A stretch of DNA of 64,000 nucleotides from an uncultured Chitinophaga sp. GTDB taxonomy: Bacteria; Bacteroidota; Bacteroidia; Chitinophagales; Chitinophagaceae. Location: assembly GCF_937898475.1 (NCBI RefSeq), contig NZ_CALEJS010000028.1, forward strand, positions 86,963 through 150,962. Reading direction: 5' to 3'. This document shows positions 1 through 8,802 of the stretch, piece after piece. A program made the position numbers and the translations under genes. How positions within the stretch are numbered: position 1 is the stretch's first letter; the number at the start of each line of letters is the position of its first letter. The notes beneath the pieces are model-generated. The model did no database searches. It was not told the origin of the DNA and saw only the letters and a list, made by a program, of their open reading frames with translations.

Positions 1-2
1 GT

Positions 3-1712
3 TTTGACCCGCGCTGGACCTGGAAGGATTATTCCGTTATCAAAATGTTTGACCGGTCCAGCGGGCACACTTATACAGTCACGCATCATACCAAGTACTT
101 CTCTCCCGATATCACGCCCGATGGCCAATACATCATCGCCGCTTTTACCAGTCCGGAGCAGCATTACGGCCTTCACTGGCTGGATGCCCGCAGCGGCGCC
201 CTGGTAAAAGCGCTGCCCAACCCGGAAAACTGGTATTATACCTTTCCGCGTTTCACGGCTTCCGGCAAAGCGGTTATCAGTCCGGTGCGTAACCAGCTGG
301 GGCAGATGGCGCTTGTACAGCAGGACCTATCCTCCGGTGAAACCTCGCTTTTGGCGCCCTTCAGCTATAATGTGATCGGCGCTCCCGTGGTGGCCGGGGA
401 TACCGTATACTTTACCGGCTCCTGGAAAGACGTTAATAACATTTTTGCCGTTACGCTGGCTGATAAAAAGATCTGGCAGGTAACAGACCGTCCCAACAGC
501 GTGCTGCATGCCGCTGTCAGTCCGCAGCAACAGCAGATAACGTTCACCGAATTCAGCGCCAATGGCTATACCCTGTACAAGGCCCCGCTGAAACCGGAGC
601 ACTGGCAGGCGGTAGATACCACGGTTAATGCACACAGCGCCTGGCTGCAACCTGACTTTAAGGAAGGAGGGAACATCCTTTCTGTTGTGCCATCCGGCAA
701 TTACCCGGTACGGCCCTATTCCCAGGCCAAGGGGCTTATTAATTTTCACAGCTGGGTGCCTACTTTCGATGATCCGGATTACAGCCTCACGCTTTATGGC
801 AATAACATTCTCAATACTGCTGCTACGGCCATTGGTTACACCTATAACCGCAACGAAGGCAGCTCCATGGTGGGAGGTAATTTCCTGTTCGGGGGATGGT
901 TTCCCAGGCTACAGGTGGGTGTAGACTATACCTTTAACCGCTCTGTGCTCACGCGCCAGTATGGCCGTTTGTACTGGAATGAGCTGGATTGGCATGGCGG
1001 CGTATCACTGCCGCTGATCCTTTCTTCCGGCAAGTATGGCAGAAGCCTTTCGCTGGGCGCTACCTATCACTACCTGAGAACTTTCCCTGATGGCTTCAAG
1101 TTCAGGGATGAAGGCGTGCAGTACCTGAACAATACCCTGGTGTTTAACAACCAGCGAATAAAAGCGCCACAGCATATCTTTACGCATTTCGGGCAATACC
1201 TCTACCTGCAATATACCCGCTCCATCGATGTACCGGCCCATCAGTTCTATGGCCGTTTTGACCTGTATCTGCCGGGATTGTTCCCCAACCATAACTTGGT
1301 ATTGCAGGCGGCCTATCAAAAGAAGGATACAATGGGGCGTTACTCTTTCTCAGATAACTTCGTATATGCCAGGGGGTATAATGAGCCATTTTACAGCCGC
1401 ATCTATAAACTGGGGGCTAGCTATCATTTCCCGATCGCCTATCCCGACTGGGGATTTGCGCAGCTGCTGTATTTGCTGCGCCTGCGTGGCAACGTGTTCT
1501 TTGATTACAGTAAAGCCTATAACTGGATCACCCGGGAAGATACCCGCTATGCCTCAACAGGGGGGGAGCTGTTCTTTGATACTAAGATAGGAAACACCAT
1601 TCCCTTCACCTGCGGTGTAAGATATAGCCGTTTGCTTGACCCGGATCCTTTGGGGGCGGCCAGGAACCGGATAGATTTTATCCTTCCCCTGCAGCAATTG
1701 TTCAGTTATTAA
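3..1712 (+). CDS. Partial beta-propeller / outer-membrane barrel protein
   Basis: The reading frame is open from the first bases of the window, so the N-terminus lies upstream; about 569 residues are visible. The first ~215 residues read like TolB/WD40-type propeller blades, with repeated phrases such as FSPDITPDGQYIIAAFTSPE and AAVSPQQQQITFTEF. From about residue 240 the sequence changes to alternating aromatic and polar strands (for example YGNNILNTAATAIGYTYNRN) and ends in an aromatic residue (LQQLFSY), as expected of an outer-membrane beta-barrel. The likely role is a surface protein with a periplasmic propeller and a C-terminal barrel, possibly a former peptidase-like propeller. The substrate is unknown. 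The ATG at 45 is only an internal methionine. Confidence 0.7.
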   Translation, partial: FDPRWTWKDYSVIKMFDRSSGHTYTVTHHTKYFSPDITPDGQYIIAAFTSPEQHYGLHWLDARSGALVKALPNPENWYYTFPRFTASGKAVISPVRNQLGQMALVQQDLSSGETSLLAPFSYNVIGAPVVAGDTVYFTGSWKDVNNIFAVTLADKKIWQVTDRPNSVLHAAVSPQQQQITFTEFSANGYTLYKAPLKPEHWQAVDTTVNAHSAWLQPDFKEGGNILSVVPSGNYPVRPYSQAKGLINFHSWVPTFDDPDYSLTLYGNNILNTAATAIGYTYNRNEGSSMVGGNFLFGGWFPRLQVGVDYTFNRSVLTRQYGRLYWNELDWHGGVSLPLILSSGKYGRSLSLGATYHYLRTFPDGFKFRDEGVQYLNNTLVFNNQRIKAPQHIFTHFGQYLYLQYTRSIDVPAHQFYGRFDLYLPGLFPNHNLVLQAAYQKKDTMGRYSFSDNFVYARGYNEPFYSRIYKLGASYHFPIAYPDWGFAQLLYLLRLRGNVFFDYSKAYNWITREDTRYASTGGELFFDTKIGNTIPFTCGVRYSRLLDPDPLGAARNRIDFILPLQQLFSY

Positions 1713-1726
1713 TAGTATGAATGGCG

Positions 1727-2185
1727 CTAGCGGATCACGAATTTCAGCTCCGGTACACGGTAGTATTTATTTCCGGGATATTTGATGATGATGTTGTCGA
1801 AGTAAAGTACCTCGCCTTTATCCAGCATTTCCTTTAAGCGGGTGCTCCATAAAGCGGAGAGCTTGTCAGATTTAAAATTGTCACCTATAAATTCTGTGTA
1901 GACGCCAGCTCTGCCGGTGGTATCGTTTATATAGGGCTGCTTTTGCTCATAGGTAAATTCAAAGGAAACCACGGGATATTTGTTATTCTGCTGATCACGC
2001 ACCACGAGTGAAGAATCCAGCAGCTTGATTACTTCCGGGCGTGGCAGTGTATCGCTCAGAAAGATTCCCCAGCTGCTCCGGAACTTCAAAGGCTTCTTTT
2101 CTGCGGTTTTGCTTTTATTGGATTGTGCATACGCCGGGATACAGCCGGCCAGTAAAAGTCCGTATATCAAAAAGGATCTCAGCAT
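1727..2185 (-). CDS. Small secreted protein, GldM C-terminal-like
   Basis: A 152-residue protein starting at MLRSFLIYGLLLAG, with a clear signal peptide ending near AYAQ. A longer start 24 bases upstream would put extra polar residues ahead of the signal peptide, so I prefer this one. The C-terminal segment (GEVLYFDNIIIKYPGNKYYR followed by a short beta ending) resembles the last strands of the GldM C-terminal beta-domain found in many small Bacteroidota exported proteins. That similarity is by eye and modest. It lies tail to tail with the upstream barrel gene, 14 bases apart. No function can be assigned. Confidence 0.65.
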   Translation of the reverse strand: MLRSFLIYGLLLAGCIPAYAQSNKSKTAEKKPLKFRSSWGIFLSDTLPRPEVIKLLDSSLVVRDQQNNKYPVVSFEFTYEQKQPYINDTTGRAGVYTEFIGDNFKSDKLSALWSTRLKEMLDKGEVLYFDNIIIKYPGNKYYRVPELKFVIR

Positions 2186-2281
2186 GATGATAATGTTTGC
2201 AGCAGGCAAATATTGGTTTTATTATTAACGTATGGGGGGAATAAAAATTTTGCGGAGGGCTGGCAATTGTATTGAGCCGTT

Positions 2282-2460
2282 TCGCGTGATTGCGAGGCCC
2301 CATGGCGGTTATTGGGGCGTATCGTGTCATTGGGCCCTTAACCGTTGTTGCGAGGCCCGAAAGGCTTTAGCGGGGAGCCGGGGCCGAAGCAATCTTTTAA
2401 ACGGCAAATGGTGAACTTATTTTTCCTGTTTAAAAAATTGCTTCGCCGCCCTTCGCACCC
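2282..2460. repeat. REP-like palindromic stretch downstream of valS
   Basis: This gene-free stretch (2186-2501) carries two copies of the word TGCGAGGCCC (near 2290 and 2350). It also carries an inverted repeat: 2385-2402 (cgaagcaatcttttaaac) matches the reverse complement of 2428-2445 at 17 of 18 positions. Words of the type ATTGCGAGG...CGAAGCAATC are familiar from dispersed repeats in many bacterial genomes, which is why I call it REP-like. It follows the 3' end of valS, so the hairpin could also help end that transcript. Confidence 0.5.
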
Positions 2461-2501
2461 GGCCTTCACGGCTCCTCCTTGATGCGCGATGGGAAACCTG
2501 T

Positions 2502-5162
2502 TTACAACTGCTTCAAACTCTCTGTTATGGCTCTTATCTTCTCTTCGGCATCTGCTTTCTTCTTCCTTTCCGCTGCTACTACTTCCGGTTTGGCGTTCTG
2601 TACAAAGCGCTCATTGCCCAGCTTTTTCTCTACAGACTCCAGGAAGCCGCGCTGGTAGGCAAGATCCTGCTCCAGCTGTGCTTTCTGTGCAGCGGTATCC
2701 ATTACGCGCTCTGTTTCTATATAAAACTTATCCTTCTGTACTACCAGGGTAATACTGCCTTGTACCGGCGTTTTCGTATATACGATCGCCTTAGCGTTCA
2801 CCTGCTTGGCCAGTATGCCTTCTATCTGGTGGAAAGCATTATCATGCTGGGTATCAATATGCAGGGTGATAGCGTCTTTGGGTTTTATCTGGTGTTTGTT
2901 ACGTGCATCGCGAATGCTACTGATCACTTCCTTGGCCAGTGCGCCCTCTACCAGGGTAGCATGGCGATGATCCGGTGCTGCAGGCGCATCAAACTGTTTG
3001 ATGATCAGGTCATCGCCTTCGCTGCGTGTTTTCAGCTGGTGGAACAGTTCCTCTGTCACAAAAGGCATGAAAGGATGCAGCAGCTGCATCAGCTGTTCAA
3101 AGAAGCCGATGGTTTTATTGAACACACTGGCGGCAATGGGCTGTTCAAAACCAGGTTTCACCCATTCCAGGTACCAGCTGCAGAAATCATCCCATACCAG
3201 GCTATAGATGGTTTTGAGCGCTTCACTCAGGCGGAAGTCTTTGAAAAGATTATTCACCTCTTCCTGTACTTCGCCCAGCCTGCTTTCGAACCATTCTACC
3301 GCAAAGCGGCTGTCGGCTGCGAGTTGGTCGTTGTCAACCGTTCTGGCTTCCCACATCTTCACCAGCTTCAGCGCATTCCATATCTTATTGCAGAAATTAC
3401 GTCCCTGTTCACAGCTGGCCTCATCAAACAGCAGGTCGTTACCAGCGGGAGAGGAGATCATGATACCAAAGCGTACGGCGTCTGCCCCAAAACGGTGGAT
3501 CAGTTCCAGCAGGTCTGGCGAGTTGCCCAGCGACTTACTCATCTTTCGTCCCAGTTTGTCGCGCACCATACCGGTGAAGTATACATCGCTGAAAGGCTTT
3601 TCCTGTTTGTATTCCAAACCTGCCATGATCATACGCGCCACCCAGAAGAAGATGATATCCTGCCCTGTAACCAGCACAGAAGTGGGGTAGTAGTAGTTGA
3701 TCTCCGGGTTACCGGGTTGGGTAATACCGTTGAACACTTCCATCGGCCATAACCAGGAAGAGAACCAGGTATCCAGCACATCTTCATCCTGTTTCAGGTC
3801 ACTGAGCTGGTAAGGGAAAGCTGCGTTCTGCGCTTTGAACTGTGCAAGGGCCTGTTCGGCGGTTTCTGCCACTTCAAAACTGCCATCAGGCGCATAGAAG
3901 GCCGGGATACGTTGCCCCCACCACAGCTGGCGCGAGATACACCAGTCTTTCACGTTCTCCATCCAGTATTTATAGGTAGCCAGGAAGCGGTCGCCGGGAT
4001 GGATACGTACATCCCCGTTCACAACAGCATCCAGTGCGGGCTTTGCCAGTTCTGCCATTTTTACGAACCACTGCGTGCTGATACGGGGCTCTACCACGGT
4101 ATCAGGGTTACGCTGGCTGTATCCCAGGCGGGTGGTATATTCCTGGTCTTTGATCAGCAGTTCCTGTTCCTGCAGGGCGGCTACTACCAGTTTACGCGCC
4201 TTGAAGCGGTCTTCACCAATAAATACGCCGGCGGCGGCGCTCAGGGTACCGTCTTCATTCAGCGTGTCCACTACTTCCAGGTTGTGTTTCAGCCCCAGGT
4301 TATAGTCATTGATATCATGCGCCGGCGTTACTTTCAGGGCGCCGGTACCAAATGCCGGATCTACATAATCATCAAAGATGATGGGCACTTTGCGGTTTAC
4401 CAGGGGAACTACGGCGTAACGGCCTTTCAGGTGGGTATAACGCTCATCTGAAGGATTTACGCAGATACCGGTATCACCCATAATGGTTTCGGGCCGCTGG
4501 GTGGCAATGGTAATATAATCCCCGGTGGGATTGTTCTCACTGTCTACAATCGCATATTTAACGTAGTACAGCTTACCCTGTATGTCTTTGTATTCTACTT
4601 CTTCGTCGCTCAGCGCCGTTTTAGCCTTGGGGTCCCAGTTGATCATACGCGCCCCGCGGTAGATTTTCCCTTTACGGTACAGGTCTATGAACACTTTGAT
4701 CACGGCTGCATAGTAATGATCGTCCATGGTGAAGTTCACCCGGTCCCAATCACAGGAGCAGCCCAGTTTTTTGATCTGGGAATAGATGATGCCCCCGTAT
4801 TTATCTTTCCATTCGTAGGCGTATTTCAGGAACTCGTCCCGGCTGAGCTGTGATTTTTCAATACCTTTTTCACGTTTCAGCATATCTACCACCTTGGCTT
4901 CAGTGGCGATGGAAGCATGGTCCGATCCCGGTACCCAGCAGGCATTGAACCCGCTCATACGGGCGCGCCTTACCAGGATATCCTGGACGGTTTCATTCAG
5001 GGTATGACCCATGTGTAAAACCCCGGTGACGTTGGGGGGCGGTATCACGATCGTAAAAGGCGGGCGCCCGTCAGGCCGGCTTTTGAAATAGCCCTTGTTC
5101 ATCCAGTGTTGATACCACTTTTCCTCCGTTTCTCCGGGTAAATAGTTCTTTGAAAGTTCCAT
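2502..5162 (-). CDS. valS: Valine--tRNA ligase
   Basis: A class I aminoacyl-tRNA synthetase that charges tRNA-Val in the cytoplasm; 886 residues from MELSKNYLPG. The HIGH signature is HMGH at about residues 50-53 after IPPPNVTGVL, and the KMSKS motif (RKMSKSLGN) is near residue 538. Between them lies the CP1 editing domain (for example ATQRPETIMGDTGICV and KVTPAHDINDYNLG). The anticodon-binding domain (WNALKLVKMWE onward) follows, and the C-terminus is the coiled-coil arm typical of ValRS. An in-frame ATG 24 bases upstream overlaps the -7 box at 5184-5191, so the start at 5162 is preferred. It appears to be transcribed alone. Confidence 0.97.
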   Translation of the reverse strand: MELSKNYLPGETEEKWYQHWMNKGYFKSRPDGRPPFTIVIPPPNVTGVLHMGHTLNETVQDILVRRARMSGFNACWVPGSDHASIATEAKVVDMLKREKGIEKSQLSRDEFLKYAYEWKDKYGGIIYSQIKKLGCSCDWDRVNFTMDDHYYAAVIKVFIDLYRKGKIYRGARMINWDPKAKTALSDEEVEYKDIQGKLYYVKYAIVDSENNPTGDYITIATQRPETIMGDTGICVNPSDERYTHLKGRYAVVPLVNRKVPIIFDDYVDPAFGTGALKVTPAHDINDYNLGLKHNLEVVDTLNEDGTLSAAAGVFIGEDRFKARKLVVAALQEQELLIKDQEYTTRLGYSQRNPDTVVEPRISTQWFVKMAELAKPALDAVVNGDVRIHPGDRFLATYKYWMENVKDWCISRQLWWGQRIPAFYAPDGSFEVAETAEQALAQFKAQNAAFPYQLSDLKQDEDVLDTWFSSWLWPMEVFNGITQPGNPEINYYYPTSVLVTGQDIIFFWVARMIMAGLEYKQEKPFSDVYFTGMVRDKLGRKMSKSLGNSPDLLELIHRFGADAVRFGIMISSPAGNDLLFDEASCEQGRNFCNKIWNALKLVKMWEARTVDNDQLAADSRFAVEWFESRLGEVQEEVNNLFKDFRLSEALKTIYSLVWDDFCSWYLEWVKPGFEQPIAASVFNKTIGFFEQLMQLLHPFMPFVTEELFHQLKTRSEGDDLIIKQFDAPAAPDHRHATLVEGALAKEVISSIRDARNKHQIKPKDAITLHIDTQHDNAFHQIEGILAKQVNAKAIVYTKTPVQGSITLVVQKDKFYIETERVMDTAAQKAQLEQDLAYQRGFLESVEKKLGNERFVQNAKPEVVAAERKKKADAEEKIRAITESLKQL

Positions 5163-5183
5163 GCGTGTAAAATAATAAGTTTG

Positions 5184-5191
5184 CAAAAATA
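5184..5191 (-). promoter_or_regulatory. Promoter -7 box of valS
   Basis: On the minus strand this reads TATTTTTG, a perfect match to the Bacteroidota box TAnnTTTG, 21 bases before the valS ATG. No convincing -33 TTG was found. Confidence 0.45.
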
Positions 5192-5235
5192 ACGGACATT
5201 AGGCAGAGAAGGAAATCCGGACGCTGATCCTTTCC

Positions 5236-5320
5236 ATACTATTTTACCCACCAACTCCAAGGCTTCACCCAGGCTCACATAGGCTTCACCTTGTACAGGG
5301 CGTTTTTGTTAAAATAGTAT
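5236..5320. repeat. 11-bp perfect inverted repeat with direct repeats inside
   Basis: ATACTATTTTA at 5236-5246 is the exact reverse complement of TAAAATAGTAT at 5310-5320. Between the arms are two copies of AGGCTTCACC (near 5269 and 5281) and a smaller CAAGG/CCTTG pair. It sits in the 352-base gene-free stretch between the divergent valS and STN-domain genes. The rest of that stretch holds the promoter at 5399-5429 and nothing else I can name. Confidence 0.5.
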
Positions 5321-5398
5321 CAGTATCGCCTGCTTTTTCCATTCATCTTTCCATAACCTCCAATTACGCAACTTTTCTAGCCATCTACGAATTCGCCG

Positions 5399-5429
5399 TT
5401 TGCCACACTGGCAGCATGTGCTAATATTG
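5399..5429 (+). promoter_or_regulatory. Promoter of the STN-M64 unit
   Basis: TTTG at 5399-5402, a 19-base spacer, then TAATATTG at 5422-5429, one mismatch from TAnnTTTG. The implied leader to the ATG at 5515 is about 80 bases. Confidence 0.5.
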
Positions 5430-5514
5430 CGAAACATTTGTGAGGTTAATCCCCTTTATCCAGACTAATAACCTAAGAGACAATTAGTTATATAAACCCC
5501 AAAAAAGAAAGAAC

Positions 5515-6543
5515 ATGAAACCGAGTACACTAAGTCTTCTCACCAGGGTGAGGAGTATCCGCTCGCAGCTACTGCTGATGTTATCCTTTGTTTTCCTGCA
5601 TGGCGCACAGGCGCACCCTTTTTTCAGCGCAGATATTGACATCCGCTATGAGGCCCGCAGCGGTAAAATGTCTATCAAGGCAAGCAATGTGACCATTGCC
5701 GAACTGGCTGCCAAACTGGAATCCGGCTACCAGATCCTGCTATTTGTAACAGATGCATCGCCAGACACAAAAGTGAGCTGCGATGTGCAGGACAAGTTCA
5801 TTGACGATGCCCTTCGTGAAGCCTTGCCTGCATCCGCCCACTTCTTCTACCGTTTCAAAAAAGGCGATACGGAAGTAACAGACCGCCGCCCGGAAATGAA
5901 ACAAACAGGTACGCGCAGGGTGTCTGCCAGTGTTAAATCCGCGCTCAGGTCCCAGGCCCCCGCCACCGCTATCCAGGTTACGCCTACTCTGGTGACAGCT
6001 AAACGGGTAGCCCGCGCTACCACCGTAGCCGCTCCCGCCATTACCGCCACCATGCCGCTGCGTGTAAGCGCTACGACCGTTCGCCCCCAGCAGCTGGTAC
6101 AGCCGCTGATGCAGCAGACAGACGACTATTTTGTTAAGGTAGTGGTAAGAGTAACCCCCAACGGCTACGAACCCGTAAGTTATACCAAGATAAAAGGCCG
6201 CCTGGTGGAAGACAGCACCGCAGGCGGTGGTTTTGTCTACCAGCTGAAAGACGACAGCAGGTCTGTTTACACCGGCTCTTTCGAAGATCCCCTGGAGCTG
6301 CATTCTTACCTGCCCGATGGCAGGCATGAAGTGCTGCAGGCAAAAGAGGCGTACATCAATATTACCTTACCCGCCCAGGTACTGGACAAGAACGCTGTAA
6401 AAGCGCCCACCCTGGAGTTCTCCAAGATCCGCGGAGAAGCCATGCCCGATAACCGCAGCATCCGCTCCATCCAGGCCTCCGCCCTGCAGCGTAAAGGCGT
6501 GATCAATACACAGGCATTACAGAAGATCATGCCCAGACAATAA
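5515..6543 (+). CDS. Secreted STN-domain protein
   Basis: 342 residues. A hydrophobic signal segment (LLLMLSFVFLHGAQA, residues ~20-33) is followed at ~40-115 by a sequence like the secretin/TonB short N-terminal (STN) domain: MSIKASNVTIAELAAKLESG, then a second half containing SCDVQDKFIDDALREAL. Residues ~125-205 are a low-complexity Ala/Thr/Val/Pro linker. The rest (~205-320) is a beta-rich domain I do not recognise. STN domains normally sit at the N-terminus of secretins or TonB receptors, but there is no barrel here. Only 20 bases separate it from the M64 peptidase gene, so the two are very likely co-transcribed and may work together in the periplasm or outside the cell. Confidence 0.75.
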   Translation: MKPSTLSLLTRVRSIRSQLLLMLSFVFLHGAQAHPFFSADIDIRYEARSGKMSIKASNVTIAELAAKLESGYQILLFVTDASPDTKVSCDVQDKFIDDALREALPASAHFFYRFKKGDTEVTDRRPEMKQTGTRRVSASVKSALRSQAPATAIQVTPTLVTAKRVARATTVAAPAITATMPLRVSATTVRPQQLVQPLMQQTDDYFVKVVVRVTPNGYEPVSYTKIKGRLVEDSTAGGGFVYQLKDDSRSVYTGSFEDPLELHSYLPDGRHEVLQAKEAYINITLPAQVLDKNAVKAPTLEFSKIRGEAMPDNRSIRSIQASALQRKGVINTQALQKIMPRQ

Positions 6544-6563
6544 CCCCAAAAAATATTACTACC

Positions 6564-8687
6564 ATGAAACATTCATTCATCCGGATAATACTATTATCGG
6601 CCTGCTGCTTTATTGCCGCAGTATCCCCCGCCCAGACCGTAACAGAACTTTTACGTAATGGCGCTAACGGCGCCAAACTGAATCTCGTTATTATAGGCGA
6701 TGGCTTCACCGCCGCAGAACAGACAGCCTATAACACCCATGTAGGCAACCTGGTGAAGAACCTTTTCAGCAAGGATCTCTATGACGAAACCATGGATGCT
6801 TACAACATCTACCGTATTAACGTTAATTCAACACAATCCGGCGTTACCAAGGTGAACGCCAGCGGTACCGTTACCGTGTCAAAGAACACTGCGCTGGACT
6901 ACCGCTACAGCGGTATCTGGGATCGCTGCTGGATGGAGCCCGGTCCCACCACCGCCACTAAACTAAACAACATCCTCACTTCGCTGGTACCGCAGTACAA
7001 TTACGTGTTCATCATCCTGAACGAAGCTGGTGGCGGCGGATGCGCCGGTGGCGGTAAACTGGCTATTACCCGCGGCACCAATGACGATAATCCCGGCTGG
7101 GCGGTAGCCGCCCACGAAATGGGACATATGGTGGGATTGCTGGCAGACGAATACACCGTGAACTGTGATCTGTACAGCGGTGATGAGCCCAGCCAGGTGA
7201 ACGTTACAAAGAACACCAACCGCGCAACCCTGAAAGGAGAGTGGAAGAACTTTGTGCCCGCTTCCAGGCCTGTACCCACTATCACCGGCTGCAGCAGCCC
7301 CGTGCCCGGTGGTACAGACACCGATGAAGATGCAGGACTGTTTGAAGGTGCGCAGTATACAGGCCAGGGGAAATTCCGCCCCGCTTATAACTGCCGCATG
7401 AAAGGCAATTCCCCGTTATTCTGCCCGGTATGTTACAATGAAATGCAGAACCGCGTAAAACCTTACCGCAGCTATAATTTCAATAACTCCTATGCCGGAG
7501 ATTTTACCGGTGATGGCAGGGGCGACCTGGTACTGCACTTTGGCAACAGCCTGGCATTGTACAATTCAGACGGTGCCAAGATGAACCACCTCTTTACCGC
7601 CACTGAAAGAGTGAATACCGGCGGATCCAGCTGGCAGTTCACCCCGGGCGATAAATTTTATGTGGGAGACTTCAACGGCGATGGCAAAAAAGACCTTTTT
7701 GTGTTCAATGCTACAGACTGGGGCACCCATGGTCCGTACTTTGCCCTGCTGCGCTCTAACGGCAACGGTTTTGACTGCGTGAAACGTTACGACAAAACGC
7801 TGGAAGGCTGGCAGATGTCTGCCGGAGATAAGTTTTATGTAGGAGATTTTGACGGAGACGGCAAAGACGATTTCTATATCGTGAACACCACCAGCTGGAG
7901 CACAAAATATGTGGGCATGATGAAATCCACCGGCAGTGCCATGAGCTTTGTAAAAAGGTATGACAATAACCTGGGCGCTCCCGGCTACTGGATCATGAAT
8001 AAGAATGACAAATTCTATGTGGGCGATTTTGACGGGGATAATAAGGATGACCTGTACATGGCCAACCTGACCGACTGGAGCACTAACTACGTAGGCATGA
8101 TAAAATCCGGCGGCAACAGCCTTAACTGCATAAAGGTGTTCAGCAACACCCTTCCGGGCTGGACCATGGCCGATAACGACCAGCACCTGGTAGGTGATTT
8201 TAACGGAGACGGTAAAGCTGATCTATACGTGTTCAATGGTACCAACTGGAACCCGGAATACCTGCTGATGGTACGATCCACCGGTACAGACCTGGCTTAT
8301 GTAAAGCGTTACGATGGCACCATCCCCGGCTGGGAAATGGCCCCTGGCGACAAGCTCTACCTGGCAGATGTGAACGGCGACGGTAAGAAGGACCTGTACA
8401 TTTATAATACCGCCAACTGGGATAAAGAATACCTGGGCATCCTTACTTCCTCCGGCTCCGGTCTTAGCGGTTCCTGGCATAAAGACTGGATCGGCAGCTG
8501 GAACCTGGGTAGTGTTGATAAGCTGGCTGTTGCCAACTTCAACGGCGGCGCGGGTTATGACGACCTGTTCATTTACAACACCAACTGGTTCGGTATGCTG
8601 CGGTCTAATACCACCAGCCTTTCACAGGTGTATATCAGTCCTAATTATGTGCACAACTTCAACTACCACAAATTTGGATGGTGGTAA
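6564..8687 (+). CDS. M64-family metallopeptidase with FG-GAP repeats
   Basis: 707 residues with a signal peptide ending near VSPAQT. The N-terminal half matches the M64 (IgA peptidase-type) fold: NLVIIGDGFTAAEQ near residue 40 and the zinc site HEMGHMVGLLADEY near residue 184, which supplies HExxH and the downstream Asp. From about residue 310 to the end there are repeated FG-GAP/VCBS blades, each with a calcium-type loop such as GDFNGDGKKDLFVF, GDFDGDGKDDFYIV and ADVNGDGKKDLYIY, about 55-60 residues apart. I infer a secreted zinc protease with a propeller for binding. No type IX C-terminal sorting domain is evident. It is the second gene of a likely two-gene unit. Confidence 0.88.
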   Translation: MKHSFIRIILLSACCFIAAVSPAQTVTELLRNGANGAKLNLVIIGDGFTAAEQTAYNTHVGNLVKNLFSKDLYDETMDAYNIYRINVNSTQSGVTKVNASGTVTVSKNTALDYRYSGIWDRCWMEPGPTTATKLNNILTSLVPQYNYVFIILNEAGGGGCAGGGKLAITRGTNDDNPGWAVAAHEMGHMVGLLADEYTVNCDLYSGDEPSQVNVTKNTNRATLKGEWKNFVPASRPVPTITGCSSPVPGGTDTDEDAGLFEGAQYTGQGKFRPAYNCRMKGNSPLFCPVCYNEMQNRVKPYRSYNFNNSYAGDFTGDGRGDLVLHFGNSLALYNSDGAKMNHLFTATERVNTGGSSWQFTPGDKFYVGDFNGDGKKDLFVFNATDWGTHGPYFALLRSNGNGFDCVKRYDKTLEGWQMSAGDKFYVGDFDGDGKDDFYIVNTTSWSTKYVGMMKSTGSAMSFVKRYDNNLGAPGYWIMNKNDKFYVGDFDGDNKDDLYMANLTDWSTNYVGMIKSGGNSLNCIKVFSNTLPGWTMADNDQHLVGDFNGDGKADLYVFNGTNWNPEYLLMVRSTGTDLAYVKRYDGTIPGWEMAPGDKLYLADVNGDGKKDLYIYNTANWDKEYLGILTSSGSGLSGSWHKDWIGSWNLGSVDKLAVANFNGGAGYDDLFIYNTNWFGMLRSNTTSLSQVYISPNYVHNFNYHKFGWW

Positions 8688-8699
8688 TTTTTAGCGGTT

Positions 8700-8796
8700 C
8701 ACTGTTAGCAGCTGGCAGTTAGTAATTGGCAGTTGGCGGTATGAATGCAGCAGAATTGTGTTTGCTTTCAGACAGCCAGCTGCCAGTTTTTATTAA
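8700..8796. repeat. Word-repeat hairpin between convergent genes
   Basis: The words TTAGCAGCTGGCAG, TTGGCAGTTGGCGG and their reverse complement CAGCCAGCTGCCAG form an imperfect hairpin between the M64 gene and ltaE. About 12 of 15 positions pair between ttggcagttggcggt and the right arm. It could end both transcripts. Confidence 0.5.
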
Positions 8797-8802
8797 TAAT
8801 TG

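Noticed and set aside
2760..3752. 330-codon open frame on the plus strand, plus others within 2.7-4.5 kb
   Set aside because: Antisense shadow of valS with no recognisable domain or start context.
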